A stretch of 34,699 nt of DNA, from NCBI RefSeq assembly GCF_016745835.1, contig NZ_JAERVL010000019.1, positions 1 through 34,699 on the forward strand. The letters run 5' to 3'. The stretch comes from Caldalkalibacillus salinus (GTDB lineage Bacteria; Bacillota; Bacilli; Caldalkalibacillales; JCM-10596). Positions 24,457-32,896 of this stretch are shown here, in pieces (positions within the stretch are counted from its first letter, which is position 1; every line of letters begins with the position of its first letter). The notes under the pieces are model-generated. The model did not search any database and was not told the DNA's origin. It was given only the letters and a program-made list of their open reading frames with translations. A program made the position numbers and the translations under genes.

Positions 24457-25233
24457 TTACATGTCGTCTTTGCTTTTAATATTCATACGAAGCTGAACGT
24501 CTAGGTCTGTATTTTCTTGCATTTGTTTCAAGATACGTTCGGTGTCTTGTTCTACGTCATGACTGGTTTTTAAAATAGGATACTTCTGTGACCGAGGGAC
24601 CACAACCCCACCTGATATGATATATTTTAACCCTTGTTCAACCGTCATATCGAGGAACGTTACATCTTCCTTCGGAACCAACACGAGCCAACCTGAAGTC
24701 GGATTAGGGGTCGTTGGAAGAAAGACATTATAACATTCTTGACTTGTCTTTATTTGCACCTCACCTTTTGATTCTCCTGTCAAAAAGCCGATGGTGTATA
24801 TCCCCGGGCGAGGATATTCAACAAGGACCACTTTTTTGAAGGAGGAACGGTCTTGTATAAGGGCAGTAATAACTTGTTGGACGGTTGAATACACACTTCT
24901 GGCGATGGGTATTTTTTTAAACGTGTGTTCCGTTAGTTGGATGATTCTCTTACCCGTCAGTCCCTTGGTCACATATCCCACACCGATTAGAATAACGATC
25001 ATAAGTACGAACCCAATACCTGGGATACGTTCTTCAAAAGACCACCCTAAGACAACAAATTCGTTTGTATTCGTTTTTGTTGTCAGTCCGAGCCAATACA
25101 TGATTTGGGTTACGGCATTACCGAGAATACGGTCTACAGATCTGAAGGCGATCTGTAAAACGTAAATGGTCACTAATGCAGGCAATAAAGCAATCAAACC
25201 CATGACCAAGTAATGACGTATTTGCTTTATCAT
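24457..25233 (-). CDS. DUF502 family membrane protein
   Basis: A 258-residue protein of the DUF502 family (PF04367), whose function is not established. Two membrane segments are seen near the N-terminus (about 8-28 and 73-92), followed by a soluble domain with the conserved pieces IPIARSVYSTVQQV, VVLVEYPRPGIYTIGFLTG and NVFLPTTPNPTSGW, and a charged tail. The B. subtilis cluster as I know it has no such gene between dgkA and cdd, so this is an insertion relative to that order; the tight spacing (9 bp from dgkA, 15 bp to cdd) shows it belongs to the operon. The ribosome binding site GGAAGGGG is rather far (12 nt) from the ATG. Confidence 0.9.
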   Translation of the reverse strand: MIKQIRHYLVMGLIALLPALVTIYVLQIAFRSVDRILGNAVTQIMYWLGLTTKTNTNEFVVLGWSFEERIPGIGFVLMIVILIGVGYVTKGLTGKRIIQLTEHTFKKIPIARSVYSTVQQVITALIQDRSSFKKVVLVEYPRPGIYTIGFLTGESKGEVQIKTSQECYNVFLPTTPNPTSGWLVLVPKEDVTFLDMTVEQGLKYIISGGVVVPRSQKYPILKTSHDVEQDTERILKQMQENTDLDVQLRMNIKSKDDM

Positions 25234-25242
25234 ATGGCCACG

Positions 25243-25689
25243 CTACCCCTTCCTTTTTTTTAACCAAAATAAGAAAAAGATGATAAGCACTAACGTAATC
25301 ATGATGGTCTCAACGGGTATGGTGACCGGAAGAGAGAGCAGGTCTACAATCGGGGGGATAAACACGTATACGCCGATAATCGTTGCAAACAGGGCAGCAA
25401 AAAGGACGGCACCTGCCGCTACATCTTTGGCGATCTTAGCATTCTGATGATAGTCCTCAGTGATGAGATCGACCACCTTTTCAACTGCGGTATTCATCAG
25501 TTCCATACACATGACCAACACGATGGAGGAGAAAACAAATAACAACTGATAGGTAGAAACGTCTAAGAAAACGGAAAGGAGAAGAACGAATACGCTAACG
25601 GCGAAGTGTATTTTCATATTTTGTTGGGTTTGGAATACGTATACGATGCCTTCGATCGCGTATTTAAAACTTTGTAGGACCTCTTTCAT
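25243..25689 (-). CDS. dgkA: Diacylglycerol kinase family protein (undecaprenol kinase)
   Basis: A 148-residue integral membrane kinase of the DgkA family; the Gram-positive members phosphorylate undecaprenol for cell-wall lipid carrier recycling. Conserved residues lie in FKYAIEGIVYVFQTQQNMKIH (N-terminal surface helix) and the signature ELMNTAVEKVVDLIT with KIAKDVAAGAVL. Three core membrane helices are visible. It is longer than the usual 120-125 residues, because it carries an additional hydrophobic helix (about 122-141) before a basic end (LKKRKG). It lies 18 bp downstream of ybeY. Confidence 0.94.
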   Translation of the reverse strand: MKEVLQSFKYAIEGIVYVFQTQQNMKIHFAVSVFVLLLSVFLDVSTYQLLFVFSSIVLVMCMELMNTAVEKVVDLITEDYHQNAKIAKDVAAGAVLFAALFATIIGVYVFIPPIVDLLSLPVTIPVETIMITLVLIIFFLFWLKKRKG

Positions 25690-25707
25690 CTCCCTGTACC
25701 ACCTTCT

Positions 25708-26163
25708 TTATCTCACTAGACCATGCTTCTCTAATATTTCTTCTTGTCTGGAAAACATCTCTTGGGCTTCCGCTTCTGATTCATGGTCGTAGCCAATCAA
25801 ATGCAGAAAACCATGAACAACGAGAAACCCTAATTCACGTTCAAAGGAGTGGCCATACTCTGTGGCCTGTTCTTGTGCCCTCGGTATGGAAATAATGATA
25901 TCTCCTAACATCCGTGGCTCACCTTCTGCCAGAAAGATATCATCATCGTCCTCCATCGGAAAGGACAAAACATCTGTCGGCTTATCCTTTTCCCGATATG
26001 AGAGATTTAATTCTTGTATTTCTTTCAGATTTACAAGTGTGATGGATACTTCGCCTTGTTCAATATGCTCTACTTTTGCGGCTGTTTGTAGCAGTTCTTC
26101 TATTAAGTTCTGTTGTTCACCTGTGATATATTGGTGCTTGTCCGTTAAGAGTATTTCGACCAT
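25708..26163 (-). CDS. ybeY: Endoribonuclease YbeY
   Basis: A 151-residue zinc metalloprotein involved in 16S rRNA 3' end maturation and ribosome quality control. The metal-binding signature [11 protein letters not shown] places ligands at His117, His121 and His127. The region [14 protein letters not shown] is also a family mark. Length fits B. subtilis YqfG. The ATG follows AAAGGATACATC; an ATG 4 nt upstream is out of frame. It lies 33 bp after pgpH and upstream of dgkA, in the conserved order phoH-pgpH-ybeY-dgkA. Confidence 0.97.
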   Translation of the reverse strand: MVEILLTDKHQYITGEQQNLIEELLQTAAKVEHIEQGEVSITLVNLKEIQELNLSYREKDKPTDVLSFPMEDDDDIFLAEGEPRMLGDIIISIPRAQEQATEYGHSFERELGFLVVHGFLHLIGYDHESEAEAQEMFSRQEEILEKHGLVR

Positions 26164-26196
26164 ACATGATGTATCCTTTCTGTTTCATATTGTCTG

Positions 26197-28410
26197 CTAA
26201 GCAGAGTGATGCGTGGAGGTCTTATCAGCATTTTTATTTTGCTTTTGTTTATCAGCACGCTCTTGACCTTGGTCCTGATCTTTGTGCTTTGTTTTCTGAG
26301 TCGCTTTATCCTTATCCTCAGGATACTCGATCCTAGAATGGAATATACCCTGTAAGGTTTCACACATCGCTCTGGCTACTTGATCCAACTCCTTAAGCGT
26401 CAGGTCACATTCATTAAACTGTCCGTCTTCTAAACGATCACGAATGATCTGTCTTACCAGGTTCTCAATACGTTCTGGTGAAGGCTTTGACAGAGAACGA
26501 ACAGCCGCCTCAATACAATCAGCAATCCCAACGATAGCGGATTCCTTAAACTGCGCCTTCGGTCCTGCATAGCGGAACTCTCTCTCTGTGACTTCGCTAT
26601 CATTATCCTGCTTGGCCTTATGATAGAAATATTTTAGCAGTGTCGTCCCGTGATGCTGTTCGGCAATATCCTGAATCGCTTTAGGTAGCCCATGTTCTCT
26701 TAACATTTGTGCACCATCTTTGGCATGGGCTGTGATGATGGTCTTACTCAAGTGCGGTGCTATTTTATCATGGGGATTTTCCATGTTCATCTGATTTTCT
26801 ATAAAGAAATGAGGACGCTTTGTCTTACCTACATCATGGTAATAAGCTCCTACTCTCGCTAGTAAACCGTTACCCCCAATCGCTTCGGTAGCCGATTCTG
26901 CCAAGTTAGCTACCATGACACTATGATGATAGGTGCCTGGTGCCTCTATCAATATTTTACGTAAGAGAGGTTGATTTGGATTAGATAACTCTATAAGTTT
27001 CATGGGCGACAGGATTCTAAAAGCAGCTTCAAAGAATGGCATGAGGCCAATAGTTAGAATGGAAGCTAATATACCATTAAAGAAGCCAAAAGTGAGTTTC
27101 CCGGTAAACGCCACCCCATCAGCAGGCACACTCTGTAACAGTGTCACCGCACAGATAGCTACCATGGTGACGACTGAAATGACAAATCCTGCCTGTAAAA
27201 TCTTTGTTTTTCGTGTCGCTTTACCTAAGAAGAATGCCCCCGCTACCCCACTAAAAATGGTGACGATCCCATATGAAATATCAATATGCGCAGAGGTCGT
27301 ACCGTTGAGCAGGACGGCTGCGAGTAAACCAAATATAAAGCTACTAAATATGGCAATTCTTTGGTGGATTAACATGGTCATGAGCATGGTACCGAGTGAA
27401 ATCGGGGTGATAAACCCGATGCCAATGTAATCCAAAGTTTGGAACAAATAAATCACTTTCATGACGATGACATTGATCAAAACAATGACGATATACATCA
27501 ATAAGGTCGCATTATTATACTGTATCGATAAGTCAGAGAAGGAGATATAGTAAGCCAGTAACGCAATAATGAGCGTGATAAAGAGAGCCAACCCTAAATA
27601 CGGATATTCATTCGCAGACTCACTTAACATACCGACCAATCGGAGTTTGCGTATATCTTCTTGATCGATAAAATCCCCTTCAGATACAATCAGTTCACCC
27701 TCACGTATCATGTCGCTAGGCACCTGATCCCGTGCTTCCTCGCGCAAACGATCGGTTTCTTCTTGGTCAATGAGATAGTTGGGAACAATGCTAGCCTCAG
27801 CCATTTCATAGGATAATTGGCGTAAACGCTCGTCCAAGCTAGAGACAACGAGTGAGTCCCTTACACGCTGATAGGCATGTTCAAGCCCGTCATTCTGTCT
27901 CCTGACCCCACCATCCATGACTTCATAGACAATACTGGTGGTAACACGTCTTAACGTGTCAATTTCTTCTATGGGATATGATAAGAAAGCATCATACGAA
28001 CCCTCACTTATGTCATAGCTTATCACTTCTTCAATGGCTTGCCTTTTTTCACTCGCTGAAGATTCCTCATCATCTAGTATGTCCTTAATATCGTTAAAAG
28101 TGTTATCAAGTTCTCGGGTCTGGCTATTGGTGATGCTGTCATCTTTGGTATACACCGCCTCAACCTCTTTAGCGGCTGCGTCTCTCTTACGTTGCGTTTC
28201 TTCTTCATCCACAACTGTAACAGGTGAGACGATGTCATGTGTCGGCCTTGAACCTATCGAAACATCTACCACTTCAGGAGCAATATTTCCGACCATAAAA
28301 AGATAAAGAATGACCCCTAGGATAAGGTAAAGGGCCACTCGTACAAAAGCGTTATTTTTCCATCTCTTTATGAGTGCTGAGTTTTCAGCATGATGTAAAG
28401 ACTTTTTCAT
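26197..28410 (-). CDS. pgpH: Cyclic di-AMP phosphodiesterase PgpH (7TMR-HD)
   Basis: A 737-residue membrane enzyme that hydrolyses c-di-AMP to pApA. In order: a transmembrane helix (about 23-40), an extracellular 7TMR-HDED domain (about 45-265), seven membrane helices (about 270-460), and a cytosolic HD domain (about 470-690) with YHHSVMVANLAE (His495/496), the HDVGK motif (525-529) and later His residues HAKDG and EQHHG. The last 45 residues are an unusual hydrophilic tail rich in Lys, Gln and Asp (KDKATQKTKHKDQDQGQERA). GAGGGGAGAAAC precedes the ATG. It is 56 bp downstream of phoH. Confidence 0.97.
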   Translation of the reverse strand: MKKSLHHAENSALIKRWKNNAFVRVALYLILGVILYLFMVGNIAPEVVDVSIGSRPTHDIVSPVTVVDEEETQRKRDAAAKEVEAVYTKDDSITNSQTRELDNTFNDIKDILDDEESSASEKRQAIEEVISYDISEGSYDAFLSYPIEEIDTLRRVTTSIVYEVMDGGVRRQNDGLEHAYQRVRDSLVVSSLDERLRQLSYEMAEASIVPNYLIDQEETDRLREEARDQVPSDMIREGELIVSEGDFIDQEDIRKLRLVGMLSESANEYPYLGLALFITLIIALLAYYISFSDLSIQYNNATLLMYIVIVLINVIVMKVIYLFQTLDYIGIGFITPISLGTMLMTMLIHQRIAIFSSFIFGLLAAVLLNGTTSAHIDISYGIVTIFSGVAGAFFLGKATRKTKILQAGFVISVVTMVAICAVTLLQSVPADGVAFTGKLTFGFFNGILASILTIGLMPFFEAAFRILSPMKLIELSNPNQPLLRKILIEAPGTYHHSVMVANLAESATEAIGGNGLLARVGAYYHDVGKTKRPHFFIENQMNMENPHDKIAPHLSKTIITAHAKDGAQMLREHGLPKAIQDIAEQHHGTTLLKYFYHKAKQDNDSEVTEREFRYAGPKAQFKESAIVGIADCIEAAVRSLSKPSPERIENLVRQIIRDRLEDGQFNECDLTLKELDQVARAMCETLQGIFHSRIEYPEDKDKATQKTKHKDQDQGQERADKQKQNKNADKTSTHHSA

Positions 28411-28466
28411 GTTTCTCCCCTCAGTTTCCTAGGTTCCCCTTTGATAACTCTCCGAAGATAATTGGA

Positions 28467-29435
28467 CTAGGGCTTCACAGTGTCTTGCTCGTAAGCGTTA
28501 ATTATACGACCCACTAATGGATGTCGGACAACATCCGCTTGCTGTAAGTATATAAAACTTAGGCCATCAACACGATTTAATTTTTGTTCTGCTTCCACCA
28601 ACCCAGACTTTTTCCCCTTGGGAAGGTCAATTTGGGTGATGTCGCCCGTGATAATCATTTTAGAGCCAAAACCAAGTCGTGTGAGGAACATTTTCATTTG
28701 TTCAGGCGTGGTATTTTGCGCCTCGTCAAGAATCACAAAGCTATCGTCTAACGTACGTCCTCTCATGTAGGCCAGGGGCGCAATCTCAATAATCCCCCGC
28801 TCAAGGTATTTGGCAACAGGTTCTGCGCCTAATACATCGTACAACGCGTCATATAGAGGTCTGAGATACGGATCTACTTTTTCCTGAAGGTCTCCAGGTA
28901 AAAACCCTAAGTTCTCTCCCGCCTCAACTGCTGGGCGTGTGAGCACAATTTTCTCCACAGTTCCTTTTTTAAGCGCGGCGGTCGCTAATACCACTGCCAA
29001 GTATGTTTTACCCGTTCCGGCTGGTCCAATGCCAAAGACGATGTCATTTTTATTAATCGCCGTTACGTAGTGTCTTTGACCGAGGGTTTTGACACGGATG
29101 GGCTTTCCTTTGATGTTCGTTGCAATTTCTTGGTCAAATAGTTCGGTAAGCTCTTCCACCATTCCCTGTTTTGCTAATTCTGTTGCATAAATGATATCCC
29201 TTTCAGACAGCTGGATACCTGAACGGATGAGGTGGAGTAAGACATCAAATAACGGTTTGACCATTTCAATGGACTCATGAGCACCAACGATACTGACTTC
29301 TTCATTTCTGACTTGTACAACAATATCGAAAGCTTTCTCAATTTCCTTCAGAAAGCGGTCTTGTGGGCCGAATAACTTTGGTGTTTCTTCTGGATCGATG
29401 ACTTGTAATTTTATTTGTTCTGCATTCTTTTGCAA
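28467..29435 (-). CDS. phoH: PhoH-like ATPase (TTG start)
   Basis: A 322-residue cytosolic ATPase of the PhoH family (PF02562), helicase-like, whose role in RNA metabolism is suggested by its constant linkage to ybeY. Walker A GPAGTGKT is at 137-144 and the Walker B segment FVILDEAQ is at 233-240. The first codon is TTG: it lies 6 bp after the yqfD stop codon, with GGAG 11 nt and GAGG 4 nt upstream, and no in-frame ATG gives a full-length product. Translation is therefore probably coupled to yqfD. Confidence 0.95.
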   Translation of the reverse strand: MQKNAEQIKLQVIDPEETPKLFGPQDRFLKEIEKAFDIVVQVRNEEVSIVGAHESIEMVKPLFDVLLHLIRSGIQLSERDIIYATELAKQGMVEELTELFDQEIATNIKGKPIRVKTLGQRHYVTAINKNDIVFGIGPAGTGKTYLAVVLATAALKKGTVEKIVLTRPAVEAGENLGFLPGDLQEKVDPYLRPLYDALYDVLGAEPVAKYLERGIIEIAPLAYMRGRTLDDSFVILDEAQNTTPEQMKMFLTRLGFGSKMIITGDITQIDLPKGKKSGLVEAEQKLNRVDGLSFIYLQQADVVRHPLVGRIINAYEQDTVKP

Positions 29436-29441
29436 CAGGCC

Positions 29442-30635
29442 TCAATCTCCTTGAATGATGATTTGTTCTGATGCAATGTTTTCTATCACTGTATAATGCA
29501 TCTTTATATACACTTTACCACTGTCCACTTGCTTTCGCAAAACTTTTTCTTCCTGTATTTCCGCGTCAGGTGGGAGTTTGCGCGTGATTTTTTCACGGGC
29601 TAATTTGGCTCCCAAATCAACGGCTTCCTCTTCCGTAAGTATATGTTGTACTTCATTGGTCTCTTTTATGTCTTTAATCTGCCAGCCAATCGGAAATGTC
29701 CACTTTTTCCAATGGAGTTGATGTAAAGTTTCTTCAGTGCGAGAAGAGGAAAATGTAGGATCTTTGAATCCCCAAACTTTTAGCGCCCATTCGCCGAAAG
29801 TGAGATAGTACTCCTTCGTTCTTTCACCCGTTTGCCTTTCACTATTTTGCTCTAAGGGCACTGAAATACTGCCCTCATACCACACTTCACCCCATACCTC
29901 TCCGGTGGCTGCCACAACCTGAGGTTCTTCTTCCGTTCCAATGATGCCTGATACTAAAATATCACCTGGCTGCACATATTCATTCTGCTTGACGAGTGCT
30001 TGCCCCTGTTCTACAAACATACGGTGTATAATCGCTTTCTTCTTAGCCACTAAGTGTCTGGGATTAGGCCTATCTTCAATTTCAGGTAATGTTTTTTCAA
30101 CAACTTTCAGCCTTGCCGTAGTCCCTTCAAAACGAAAACCAACCCAAGTTGTGTCTGGGATCACTTCCATGATTTTGCGCTGAATCGTTTGATAATCCTC
30201 AACTTGAAATTTAAAACTCCCGGGTTTCACACCCAAGTTGGCAAGTTCCTGTTTAATCACCTGCTCATCTTCAGGTAGCTGTACCCCCTCAATCTCTACA
30301 AACCAGATCATCGACGAAAGCAGGTACAGTAAAAGCCCAAAAGTGACAATACCCAAAGTAAAACCTAACCGTCGGCGGATGTTTTTAAATGCAAACGGCA
30401 ACCCGTTCTTTTTGATAATCCTGACACGACAGCCTGTCTCCTTTAAAAGCGCTCGAAGCTTAAAGAAATGCTCTATGGTCATGGAGACGGTTGCGACATG
30501 TTTATTCTGTCTTTGTATGTCCCAAGCTGCAAATCTTTGGTTCATCATTCGGTTAATGAGTCTTTCGAGCTTTTCCCCTTTGATTTCTATTGTGACGTAC
30601 CCTAACCACCAATGTAACATTTCTTCATTACTCAT
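29442..30635 (-). CDS. yqfD: Sporulation protein YqfD
   Basis: A 397-residue sporulation protein, conserved in endospore formers and, in B. subtilis, expressed in the mother cell under sigma-E and required for efficient sporulation. It has an N-terminal soluble part (HWWLGYVTIEIKGEKLERL), one membrane helix (about 88-110, RLGFTLGIVTFGLLLYLLSS), and a large outer domain with WVGFRFEGTTARLKVVEKTLPE and GDILVSGIIG. The start is the ATG giving MSNEEML, 9 nt after AGGAGG; an ATG six codons earlier overlaps that site. It is followed directly by phoH. Confidence 0.95.
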   Translation of the reverse strand: MSNEEMLHWWLGYVTIEIKGEKLERLINRMMNQRFAAWDIQRQNKHVATVSMTIEHFFKLRALLKETGCRVRIIKKNGLPFAFKNIRRRLGFTLGIVTFGLLLYLLSSMIWFVEIEGVQLPEDEQVIKQELANLGVKPGSFKFQVEDYQTIQRKIMEVIPDTTWVGFRFEGTTARLKVVEKTLPEIEDRPNPRHLVAKKKAIIHRMFVEQGQALVKQNEYVQPGDILVSGIIGTEEEPQVVAATGEVWGEVWYEGSISVPLEQNSERQTGERTKEYYLTFGEWALKVWGFKDPTFSSSRTEETLHQLHWKKWTFPIGWQIKDIKETNEVQHILTEEEAVDLGAKLAREKITRKLPPDAEIQEEKVLRKQVDSGKVYIKMHYTVIENIASEQIIIQGD

Positions 30636-30717
30636 CCCGCCGATCCTCCTCATGACTTAATCCCTTATATATGACCCTTTGTCCACCACTCGTGCTTAAG
30701 AGACACCTGGTCCACCT

Positions 30718-31020
30718 TTATGGCTGGTTATTTTTCACTTGATCCAAGTACTGAATTTCACGTATGAATCCTTCTAATAGCACCTCTTCAGGGAGGATTT
30801 GACGTATAACGAAGCGCTCCCCGCGTACCAATAACTGACCTTTATTACTCAATAAAAGCCGAAGCTCATCACTATGGAAAACCAGGACGCCTCGGTGATT
30901 CTCTATATACATCTGTAATGGTCCAATCATCGTGATACGGGGCAGATCTAAAACAACATCTTGAGGTAAATCGAGTACACCAGCTGACCAGCGTTTTAAT
31001 TTTCTGTGTAGTTTCCGCAT
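30718..31020 (-). CDS. yqfC: Sporulation protein YqfC
   Basis: A 100-residue small protein of the YabP/YqfC family, made in the mother cell under sigma-E in B. subtilis. The basic N-terminus (MRKLHRKLKRW) is followed by LDLPRITMIGPLQMYIENHRGV, the family core, and then VRGERFVIRQI. The ATG at 31020 is chosen because it lies 7 nt after AAGGAGG; the ATG two codons earlier is only 1 nt from that site. It precedes yqfD by about 80 bp. A CATACAA element at 31077-31071 resembles a sigma-E -10, but I see no convincing -35. Confidence 0.94.
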   Translation of the reverse strand: MRKLHRKLKRWSAGVLDLPQDVVLDLPRITMIGPLQMYIENHRGVLVFHSDELRLLLSNKGQLLVRGERFVIRQILPEEVLLEGFIREIQYLDQVKNNQP

Positions 31021-31051
31021 CGCCATGCCTCCTTCCCCTCTCTTAATGATG

Positions 31052-31084
31052 TTATGCAAGACAGGTTGCCTTGTATGCCTGCAT
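31052..31084 (-). other. Possible 10-codon leader ORF before yqfC
   Basis: Minus-strand ATG at 31084 reads MQAYKATCLA and then TAA at 31054-31052. A strong AAAGGAGG lies 11 nt upstream (31103-31096). It may be a chance frame or a remnant of a duplicated start region, because the yqfC start site carries a similar GAAGGAGGCATGGCG sequence. Confidence 0.25.
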
Positions 31085-31120
31085 TTTAAGCGATGCCTCC
31101 TTTCACAATCTATAAGATAA

Positions 31121-31162
31121 TTGCCATTTGAAGCTTATGATTTGCCATTTGAAGCTTATGAT
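31121..31162. repeat. Perfect 21-bp tandem duplication
   Basis: A 21-bp unit beginning TTGCCATTTGAAGC and ending TTATGAT occurs twice with no gap (31121-31141 and 31142-31162). A weak partial third unit (TTGGTTATGA) follows. It lies upstream of yqfC, between its ribosome-binding region and the terminator of the floA unit. Confidence 0.95.
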
Positions 31163-31184
31163 TGGTTATGAGATCAGCGGGCAG

Positions 31185-31231
31185 ACAAAAAAGGCCTATC
31201 TCTACATATGTAGAAATAGGCTTGTTTCTTT
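31185..31231. terminator. Terminator after the nfeD-floA unit
   Basis: GCCTATCTCTAC and GTAGAAATAGGC (31194-31221) form a 12-bp stem with one mismatch. TTTTTT follows on the minus strand and TTGTTTCTTTTT on the plus strand. It separates nfeD-floA-membrane protein from yqfC-yqfD. Confidence 0.85.
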
Positions 31232-31236
31232 TTCCT

Positions 31237-31809
31237 TTATTGCGAATGTCGACGCACTTGGTACCGATTTGTACGGTGCGGGTCTCTAGATCGTGGCGGA
31301 CCTAGGATTTGAGACCACACGATCCCTTGTGTGACTGACTTTTTACCCATATGCTTGAAGTCGAGGATATCTTTTGCTTTCTTCGAATAGTACTCAGCCT
31401 CGGACCGTAACGTTTCAGTCATTTCTTCCAAATCCCCAATTTGATCCGTCACAGCCATATCACTCACTGCACTGTCAACAGTCGTATTTGCAGACCGAAG
31501 CTCCTCATAACGTCTTTGAGCCTCCGTTTGTTTGGGTGACTCTTGGTTACGACGTCGTTGATCATCCAGAGCCGATGACGCTTTCGTTCCCTCTCTTTGC
31601 TGTTGTGGGCGCTGATTTGTATTCTCTCGATCCCCTACGGTTTCCCAGGGAATCTCAATAGGGCCAGCCGTTGGCCTGGGCGCCCGCTGTGGGGATGGTG
31701 TGTGATCATCCTGAGGCTCCCTTTTCTTGTTAAAAATCCCTGCTAGAAACCAAAAGAGTAATACTAAGTAAAATACATTACCTAGTAGAAATTCGATAAG
31801 ATTAGCCAC
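31237..31809 (-). CDS. Membrane-anchored protein with C-terminal GPPR motif
   Basis: A 190-residue protein with one N-terminal membrane helix (residues 7-26), a long hydrophilic Pro/Gln/Arg-rich linker (28-100), a helical acidic part (100-150) and the C-terminal motif GIVWSQILGPPRSRDP (162-177). I recall similar ILGPPR endings in uncharacterised small membrane proteins of Firmicutes, but know no function. B. subtilis has the short protein YqfB at this place between floA and yqfC; I cannot say whether the two are related. Translation begins at GTG (31809), 7 nt after TGGAGGA. It is 25 bp after floA and last in the nfeD-floA unit, so it may work with the flotillin. Confidence 0.85.
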   Translation of the reverse strand: MANLIEFLLGNVFYLVLLFWFLAGIFNKKREPQDDHTPSPQRAPRPTAGPIEIPWETVGDRENTNQRPQQQREGTKASSALDDQRRRNQESPKQTEAQRRYEELRSANTTVDSAVSDMAVTDQIGDLEEMTETLRSEAEYYSKKAKDILDFKHMGKKSVTQGIVWSQILGPPRSRDPHRTNRYQVRRHSQ

Positions 31810-31834
31810 TGGACATTCCTCCAGTATTTACGTA

Positions 31835-32845
31835 TTAAGGACGTTGTTGTCCGTCATCATTGTCGTTTTGATCTTCACCTTGTGTCACTTTGCCGATGGA
31901 TTCGCGCATACCTGTATCGGCCATGACATTTTGCAGGTTCATATAATCCATAACGCCGATATTACCAGAACGTAACGCTTCTGCCATCGCTTGAGGCACT
32001 TCTGCTTCTGCCTCTGTCACTTTCGCTCTCATTTCTTCTACGCGTGCTTTCATCTCTTGCTCAGAGGCAACAGCCATAGCACGACGTTCTTCTGCTTTCG
32101 CTTGTGCAATTTTCTTGTCTGCTTCGGCTTGATCCGTTTGTAATTCGGCCCCGATGTTCTTACCGATATCAACGTCTGCTATATCGATCGATAGCATCTC
32201 AAACGCGGTACCTGCATCTAAGCCTTTATCTAACACAGTTGTCGATATAAGATCAGGGTTTTCTAAGACCGCCTTGTGTTTATCAGCAGAACCAATGGTG
32301 GATACGACACCCTCACCAACACGGGCAATGATGGTTTCTTCACCTGCACCACCGACTAAACGGTCAATATTGGCACGAACGGTAATTCTCGCTTTTGCTT
32401 TCACTTCAATTCCGTCAAGAGCCACACCGGCAATCCAAGGTGTTTCAATGACTTTAGGGTTAACGCTCATCTGTACAGCCTCTAAGACATTACGGCCAGC
32501 AAGATCGATTGCTGCAGCACGCTTAAAGTCAATTTCAATATTGGCACGATGAGCTGCGATTAATGCGTCCACAACTCTATCGACGTTACCACCAGCAAGA
32601 TAGTGACTCTCTAGTTGATTCGTAGACAGTTCAAGACCTGCCTTTCTTGCTTTAACAAGTGGTGCCACCACACGTCTTGGGATAACACCACGTAGCCTCA
32701 TCCCTACGAGGGTGAAGATACCAATTTTAACTCCAGCCGCAAGGGCTGAAATCCAGAGTCCTAATGGTACAAACGTGAAGAAAATAGATAGGACTATAAA
32801 TCCGACAACGATTGCACCTAATAAAAATATCGTATTAGCATCCAT
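31835..32845 (-). CDS. floA: Flotillin-like protein FloA
   Basis: A 336-residue SPFH protein (B. subtilis YqfA) that scaffolds functional membrane microdomains. It has an N-terminal hydrophobic hairpin (about 5-50) that inserts from the cytosol, a conserved core [25 protein letters not shown] starting near 47, the SPFH region to about 225, and an Ala/Glu-rich coiled coil (about 230-290, [18 protein letters not shown]). The C-terminus is Gln/Asp-rich. The ATG follows AAGGAGGATGTACGA. It lies 51 bp after nfeD, the partner gene with which flotillins are commonly linked. Confidence 0.97.
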   Translation of the reverse strand: MDANTIFLLGAIVVGFIVLSIFFTFVPLGLWISALAAGVKIGIFTLVGMRLRGVIPRRVVAPLVKARKAGLELSTNQLESHYLAGGNVDRVVDALIAAHRANIEIDFKRAAAIDLAGRNVLEAVQMSVNPKVIETPWIAGVALDGIEVKAKARITVRANIDRLVGGAGEETIIARVGEGVVSTIGSADKHKAVLENPDLISTTVLDKGLDAGTAFEMLSIDIADVDIGKNIGAELQTDQAEADKKIAQAKAEERRAMAVASEQEMKARVEEMRAKVTEAEAEVPQAMAEALRSGNIGVMDYMNLQNVMADTGMRESIGKVTQGEDQNDNDDGQQRP

Positions 32846-32896
32846 TCGTACATCCTCCTTATACTAGACTGTTTCTATATGTGAAAGGGATAGACC

